A stretch of 9,132 nucleotides of DNA from Nitrospinae bacterium RIFCSPLOWO2_12_FULL_45_22 (GTDB taxonomy: Bacteria; 2-12-FULL-45-22), in assembly GCA_001803565.1 (NCBI GenBank), contig MHDQ01000178.1:1-9132 (forward strand). The letters run 5' to 3'. The notes under the pieces were generated by a model. It was not told the origin of the DNA. It saw nothing but the letters and a program-made list of their open reading frames with translations, and did not search any database. Below, one piece after another: positions 5,456 to 9,132 of this stretch. Positions within the stretch are counted from its first letter, which is position 1; each line of letters starts with the position of its first letter. Made by a program: the position numbers and the translations under genes.

Positions 5456-6232
5456 ATGATACAGGAACCGGGGGCATTTGTTCGGTTATTAGCTATAATG
5501 GATCAGTTGAGACAAGAAGGGGGCTGCCCCTGGGATAGGGAGCAGACCCGCCATTCTCTGAAACCTTTCTTGATCGAAGAGGCCTATGAGGTAATCGAAG
5601 CCATCGAAACCGGCGAGCCAGATAAGATCAAGGAGGAGCTGGGGGACCTCCTCTTCCAGATAATCTTCCATGCCAAAATCTCTGAAGAACGAGGAGAATT
5701 CAGTATAGAGGATATTATTAAGACTACAGCGGAAAAGATGATCAAACGCCACCCCCATGTCTTTGCTCAGAAAAAGCTCCAGAATGCCCAGGAAGTCCTT
5801 ATACAGTGGGAGGGAATTAAGCAGGCGGAAAATAAGCGCTCTATTCTGGAAGGTGTACCGGCTCAGTTACCCAGCCTCTTACGCGCCCATCGCTTACAAG
5901 ACCGGGCAGCCCGCGTGGGCTTTGACTGGGAAAATACCGGGCAGGTACTAGAGAAAGTGGAGGAGGAGTGGAGAGAATTTGGTGCGGCCCTATCTGAAGG
6001 CGATCAGGTTCAGATGGAAAAAGAGTTCGGGGACTTGCTGTTCTCGCTGGTCAACCTGGCCCGCTTTGTCCACATTAATCCTGAGGATGCCCTAAGGAGG
6101 ACTATTAAGGAGTTCATCCGCCGCTTCCAGCACATAGAAAAGGGGTTGGAGCGAGAAGGTAAGGCCCTTAATGAAGTGTCACTGGCTGAAATGGATACCC
6201 TATGGGAAGAGGCCAAAAAAGAGGAGAAGTAG
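5456..6232 (+). CDS. mazG: MazG nucleoside triphosphate pyrophosphohydrolase
   Basis: MazG hydrolyses (d)NTPs to the monophosphate and pyrophosphate in the cytoplasm, cleaning up non-standard nucleotides and influencing the (p)ppGpp stress response in E. coli. At 258 aa it is full length (E. coli 263 aa) with two tandem all-alpha MazG domains. The first has GGCPWDREQTRHSL (22-35), the metal-binding EEAYE (41-45) and EELGDLLF (60-67), then MIKRHPHVF (95-103). The second has RAARVGFDW (150-158), EKVEEEW (166-172), EKEFGDLLFSLVNLARF (188-204) and the MDxLWEEAK ending. All acidic metal ligands expected from the family appear present in both domains. The start is set by AAAGGAG 10 nt upstream. The stop is 1 nt before the cinA ATG, so the two are co-translated. 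Confidence 0.97.
   Translation: MIQEPGAFVRLLAIMDQLRQEGGCPWDREQTRHSLKPFLIEEAYEVIEAIETGEPDKIKEELGDLLFQIIFHAKISEERGEFSIEDIIKTTAEKMIKRHPHVFAQKKLQNAQEVLIQWEGIKQAENKRSILEGVPAQLPSLLRAHRLQDRAARVGFDWENTGQVLEKVEEEWREFGAALSEGDQVQMEKEFGDLLFSLVNLARFVHINPEDALRRTIKEFIRRFQHIEKGLEREGKALNEVSLAEMDTLWEEAKKEEK
6221..6226 (+). promoter_or_regulatory. Ribosome binding site that sets the cinA start
   Basis: GAGGAG lies inside the last codons of mazG, 7 nt before the ATG at 6234. It favours this start over an in-frame ATG 63 nt upstream, whose 21 extra residues are the out-of-frame reading of the mazG end and match nothing in CinA. Confidence 0.8.
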
Positions 6233-6233
6233 T

Positions 6234-7496
6234 ATGAAGGCTGAGATAGTAATGATCGGTTCAGAGTTGCTCCTGGGCCAGATTGTGGATACCAATGCCA
6301 CTTACCTGGCCCAACAATTAAATAATATTGGTATCAGCTTATACTATAAGACTACCGTGGGTGATAACCCCGGCCGTATGGAAGAGGTCTTAAACCAGGC
6401 CCTAACCCGCTCGGATATGGTTATTGCTTCAGGTGGACTGGGGCCGACCGATGATGATCTTACCCGGGAAGTAGCGGCTAAAGTAACCGGCCGGGAGCTA
6501 GAATTTAAGCAGGAACTGATGGACTATATTGAAGCGCTTTTTAAGAAGGTGGGGATGAGGATGTCTCCCAGTAATCGCCGCCAGGCTTATGTCCCTAAAG
6601 GCTCAAGAGTAATCCCTAACCCCCGCGGCACGGCCCCCGGTTTTATTGTAGAAGACCCCAGAGGGCTGCTGATAGCTATTCCCGGTGTACCAGCCGAGGT
6701 AAAATTCCTGATGGAAAATTCGGTAATACCTTTTCTTCGGGAAAAGTTTGGCCTGGGCCAGAGCATAATCAAGTCCCGGGTGCTGAAGATCTGTGGCATT
6801 AGCGAGTCTGCCCTGGGGGAGACCATAAAAGATTTACTCACCACCAGCCAAAACCCTACCCTGGGTATCCTGGCCAAACAAGGAGATATGGAGGTACGGG
6901 TGACCGCCAGGGCCAGTAGCGAGCCAGAAGCTGATTCCCTCATTGCCGTTATGGAGGCCGAAATAAGACGTCGCTTAGGAAATATTATTTATGGCGCAGA
7001 TGAAGATACCCTGGAAGGAATCGTTTGTTCACTCTTACAAGAGATGGGTTTAAGATTGTCGGTGCTGGAGACCAATACTGGTGGCCTGGTAGCCCAGCGA
7101 CTGGTTAGTATTGCCCCGCAGGTATTAAAAGAAGGGTTTGTAGCTATCAGTGATGAGGCCAAGAGACGCCTGGCCTCGACGGCTGAACTGGAAGCCGATA
7201 GTCCCTCCCTGGCTAACTTGCTGGCAGAAAGTATCAGGCGGGTTAGCGGCTCAGACCTGGGCCTGGCCATAGTGAGCAAGACCCCGCTAAGCCCGATAGG
7301 AGAGAAAGCCCGCCAGGAGATAGACTATGGCCGGACTTATTTTGCCTTTGCCTCTAATCAAGGGATAACCAACTTTGAATATGGCTTTGGGGGCTGGAGT
7401 AAGGATAGTCAGCCCCGGACGGCTACAGTAGCCCTGGAGATGGTGCGCCGTAACCTCAAGGGTATGAAGATGGAATTTGTCACGAAAGAGAAATAA
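6234..7496 (+). CDS. cinA: CinA-family protein: MoaB-like N-terminal domain intact, C-terminal (PncC-type) domain degenerate
   Basis: The 420-aa length matches full CinA (about 410-430 aa). The N-terminal COG1058 domain (1-170) carries EIVMIGSELLLGQIVDTNA, SGGLGPTDDDLTRE (66-79), NPRGTAPGF (129-137) and IPGVPAEVKFLM (149-160). In characterised relatives this domain hydrolyses ADP-ribose and related pyrophosphates. A small linker domain follows (181-230, with GISE and PTLGILAKQGDMEVRVTARA). The C-terminal domain (about 258-415) corresponds to NMN deamidase PncC, but the signature AESCTGG reads LETNTGG (278-284) and the Gly-rich GIAGP loop is replaced by SKTPLSPIG (348-356). Deamidase activity is therefore doubtful, which is inference. 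It follows mazG by 1 nt. In some Gram-positives cinA is a competence-linked gene; nothing here points to competence. Confidence 0.93.
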   Translation: MKAEIVMIGSELLLGQIVDTNATYLAQQLNNIGISLYYKTTVGDNPGRMEEVLNQALTRSDMVIASGGLGPTDDDLTREVAAKVTGRELEFKQELMDYIEALFKKVGMRMSPSNRRQAYVPKGSRVIPNPRGTAPGFIVEDPRGLLIAIPGVPAEVKFLMENSVIPFLREKFGLGQSIIKSRVLKICGISESALGETIKDLLTTSQNPTLGILAKQGDMEVRVTARASSEPEADSLIAVMEAEIRRRLGNIIYGADEDTLEGIVCSLLQEMGLRLSVLETNTGGLVAQRLVSIAPQVLKEGFVAISDEAKRRLASTAELEADSPSLANLLAESIRRVSGSDLGLAIVSKTPLSPIGEKARQEIDYGRTYFAFASNQGITNFEYGFGGWSKDSQPRTATVALEMVRRNLKGMKMEFVTKEK

Positions 7497-7563
7497 AATG
7501 GTGACAGCTCACGGGGTTCGGTTAACAGGGCGCAGAAAAAGGGTTTAAATAAGGAGATAAGAC

Positions 7564-8571
7564 ATGAAAGATAGAGCCGAAGGAGCGCAAGAGTTACAAA
7601 GGATCATGGAGATAGCCCATGCCTACTGGGCATCTTCTTGCCTGCTGGCAGGCAATGAATTGGGCATCTTCAAGGTATTGAGTCCGGGGCCTAAAGATGC
7701 CAGGGAGATAGCGCAGGCTATTGAGGGCGATTTGCGGGCTACTACTATCTTGCTCAATGCCCTGGCTGCCCTGGAATTTTTGCAGAAAAAAGGAGAACAA
7801 TACCAGAATATGCCTGCCACCGAACAGCACCTGGTAGAAGGTAAGCCAGCGGCCATCACTAATATGCTCCATCATAGTTATGATATGTGGGGTGCCTGGG
7901 GTAGCCTGGCCAGCGTAGTACGACAGGGCTCTCCGAAGATCAATTGGGAGGATAACTTCTTAAGGCAAAAACCTGAGCGAGTAAGCCACTTCATCCGGGC
8001 TATGGATGAGATAGGGGCTGCCAGCGCTGCGGAGCTGGCCAGGCGGCTGGACCTGAGCCGGGTAAAGAGGGTATTGGACACGGCGGGTGGGCCCGGGAGT
8101 TATGCCTATGCTATGATCCGGATAAACCCCAATATTAAGGCCACTATCTTTGACCTGCCTCTGACCCTGCAGGTGACCCAGGAATATGTGGCAAAGAATA
8201 AAATGCCCGATAATATAGAGCTAAAAGAAGGCGATCTTTTGAAAGACCCATTAGGCGAAGGGTATGACCTGGTCCTCTTTTCCCATATCTTCCATGCCTA
8301 TTCACCAGACGAAAACCGGGAGTTTCTCCGCAAAGGCTATAAGGCCCTGAATCCCGGTGGTCAATTGGTAGTCCACGATTTTCCGGTAGATGAGACTAAG
8401 ACCTCACCCCCACAAGCTGCCCTCTTCTCGGTTAATATGCTGGTCAATACCCAGGCGGGCGCGGCATATTCAGTGAATGAATTCATTCAGTGGATGACGG
8501 ATGTGGGCCTGCGGGATATCAAGACCGAGGATATCCTGGGCCGCTCCAATGCCTTTATTGGCTACAAATGA
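7564..8571 (+). CDS. SAM-dependent methyltransferase, O-methyltransferase family 2 type (335 aa)
   Basis: The start follows AAGGAG (7551-7556) by 7 nt. Residues 10-95 form the winged-helix dimerisation domain typical of this family (IMEIAHAYWASSCLLAGNELGIFKVL, then REIAQAI...RATTILLNALAALEFL). The catalytic Rossmann domain begins with motif I VLDTAGGPGSY (170-180) and the acidic loop IFDLP (195-199). It continues with EGDLL (222-226), YDLVLFSHIFHAY (234-246, with H241 near the place where plant-type O-methyltransferases have a catalytic His) and ALNPGGQLVVHDF (261-273). It should transfer a methyl group from SAM to a small molecule, most often a hydroxyl; the substrate is not visible. It lies 67 nt after cinA and overlaps the PHP gene by 4 nt, suggesting that the two work together. 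Relatives include acetylserotonin and hydroxyneurosporene methyltransferases. Confidence 0.88.
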   Translation: MKDRAEGAQELQRIMEIAHAYWASSCLLAGNELGIFKVLSPGPKDAREIAQAIEGDLRATTILLNALAALEFLQKKGEQYQNMPATEQHLVEGKPAAITNMLHHSYDMWGAWGSLASVVRQGSPKINWEDNFLRQKPERVSHFIRAMDEIGAASAAELARRLDLSRVKRVLDTAGGPGSYAYAMIRINPNIKATIFDLPLTLQVTQEYVAKNKMPDNIELKEGDLLKDPLGEGYDLVLFSHIFHAYSPDENREFLRKGYKALNPGGQLVVHDFPVDETKTSPPQAALFSVNMLVNTQAGAAYSVNEFIQWMTDVGLRDIKTEDILGRSNAFIGYK

Positions 8572-9083
8572 AGCTAAAGTTGGATCTGCATACCCACTGC
8601 TACGAAGCCCTGGGGTTCCCTGAACCAAGTATCGAGACGGTGGGAGTTATTATAGATGCCGCCAGGAGAAAAGGGCTGGATGGGTTAGCTATTACTGAGC
8701 ATTACAGCAAACGCTATGGCCTTCTGAGTAAAGAGATTGCCCAAAAATATTTCGGTGATGAAATAATTATTATACCGGGCCAGGAGATCCGGGTCTACAC
8801 TCAGGAGGTAGTAGAATTATATATGGATGAGGGGAGGGTGTTTAGATTCCTGGTCCACCCCTCTAACCTTTATGCGTTTGAGAGGCATGAATACAACATC
8901 CAGGGTATTGAAATAGATAACCATCTGCATAATGGCTATATTTATAAAGAAGGGGTACGGCAGTTAGCCGCCCAGCGCGGCCTCTTACTCCTGAGAAATA
9001 GCGATGCCCATAACTTAGAAGCCCTGGGCAGTTTTTACAACCTCCTCTCTTTAGAAGAGATTAATACTCCGACCGAGTACTAA
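8568..9083 (+). CDS. PHP-domain metal-dependent phosphoesterase, compact (171 aa)
   Basis: The ATG overlaps the methyltransferase stop (ATGA), which points to translational coupling; an in-frame ATG 78 nt upstream would only add a nonsense reading of the methyltransferase tail, while PHP proteins begin with the DLHTH motif near residue 6. Metal-binding motifs appear in order: LDLHTH (H8, H10), AITEH (E44, H45), PGQEI (E73), VHPSN (H97), EIDNHLHNG (115-123) and RNSDAH (D146, H148). The set is complete for a multi-metal site. PHP proteins hydrolyse phosphoesters (nucleotides, histidinol phosphate, DNA ends); this small stand-alone form resembles COG0613-type phosphoesterases but is shorter than the usual 220-280 aa. 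Its substrate is unknown. A CCAAT/ATTGG mini-hairpin (8546-8561) lies just before the start and no clear ribosome site is present. Confidence 0.87.
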   Translation: MKLKLDLHTHCYEALGFPEPSIETVGVIIDAARRKGLDGLAITEHYSKRYGLLSKEIAQKYFGDEIIIIPGQEIRVYTQEVVELYMDEGRVFRFLVHPSNLYAFERHEYNIQGIEIDNHLHNGYIYKEGVRQLAAQRGLLLLRNSDAHNLEALGSFYNLLSLEEINTPTEY

Positions 9084-9099
9084 GTGGCCCCAGGCTAAA

Positions 9100-9125
9100 T
9101 AACACCTCCTTCCTTTAAGGTGTTA
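9100..9125. terminator. Inverted repeat after the PHP gene, possible weak terminator
   Basis: TAACACCT (9100-9107) and AGGTGTTA (9118-9125) form a perfect 8-bp stem with a 10-nt loop, 17 nt after the last stop of the operon. The stem is not GC-rich and no U-run follows on the plus strand; on the minus strand it is followed by TTTAG. It may end the operon, act for a gene beyond the window, or be an operator of such a gene. Confidence 0.35.
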
Positions 9126-9132
9126 CCCTTAC

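Noticed and set aside
6171-6233. N-terminal extension of cinA from an upstream in-frame ATG
   Set aside because: It overlaps the conserved mazG end, encodes a basic stretch not found in CinA, and the ribosome site points to 6234.
7498-7548. 16-codon open frame between cinA and the methyltransferase gene
   Set aside because: It has no ribosome site and is too short, and its composition offers nothing recognisable.
8490-8567. Upstream start for the PHP protein
   Set aside because: The added 26 residues are an alternative-frame reading of the methyltransferase tail. The DLHTH motif is normally within the first ten residues.

Overview
The window suggests a strictly anaerobic bacterium. It carries several core subunits of the oxygen-sensitive 2-hydroxyacyl-CoA dehydratase / class I benzoyl-CoA reductase (HgdAB-BcrBC) superfamily, plus their ATP-driven Fe-S activator. 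Strong AGGAGG-type ribosome sites, sigma70-like promoters and a roughly half-GC composition by eye would fit an anaerobic Bacillota-like lineage, but the sequence does not fix the taxon.

Left part (1-3186, minus strand): a three-gene operon reading leftwards. It holds a 437-aa BcrB-type subunit, a 392-aa BcrC/HgdB-type subunit and an activator ATPase of the BcrA/BadF/BcrD/HgdC family that runs off the left edge. The ATPase should hydrolyse ATP to push single low-potential electrons into the core heterodimer, which then either reduces an aromatic acyl-CoA ring or dehydrates a 2-hydroxyacyl-CoA. The ATPase contains an apparent in-frame insertion of about 33 codons built around a DNA palindrome.

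Middle (3187-5455): a divergent promoter region holds two palindromes that share a half-site. On the plus strand follow a 97-aa cysteine-free AhpD/CMD-like protein and a second, different core subunit (436 aa, HgdA/FldB-like). No matching second subunit or activator lies next to it on that strand. The gene-poor stretch 5133-5455 holds what looks like the decayed C-terminal end of another HgdB-like gene on the minus strand, two hairpins, and a strong promoter for the next operon.

Right part (5456-9132, plus strand): mazG (NTP pyrophosphohydrolase), cinA (with a C-terminal domain that has lost its signature residues), a class I SAM-dependent methyltransferase of the O-methyltransferase-2 type, and a small PHP-domain metal-dependent phosphoesterase. 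They are closely packed (1-nt gap, 67-nt gap, 4-nt overlap) and probably form one transcription unit. mazG and cinA are housekeeping nucleotide/cofactor sanitation genes; the substrates of the last two cannot be told from the sequence.

The most notable items are the palindromic in-frame insertion in the ATPase, the divergent arrangement of two non-identical dehydratase/reductase lineages around a cysteine-less CMD protein and a putative operator pair, and the degenerate CinA C-terminal domain. I see no CRISPR array, tRNA, rRNA or intact transposase.
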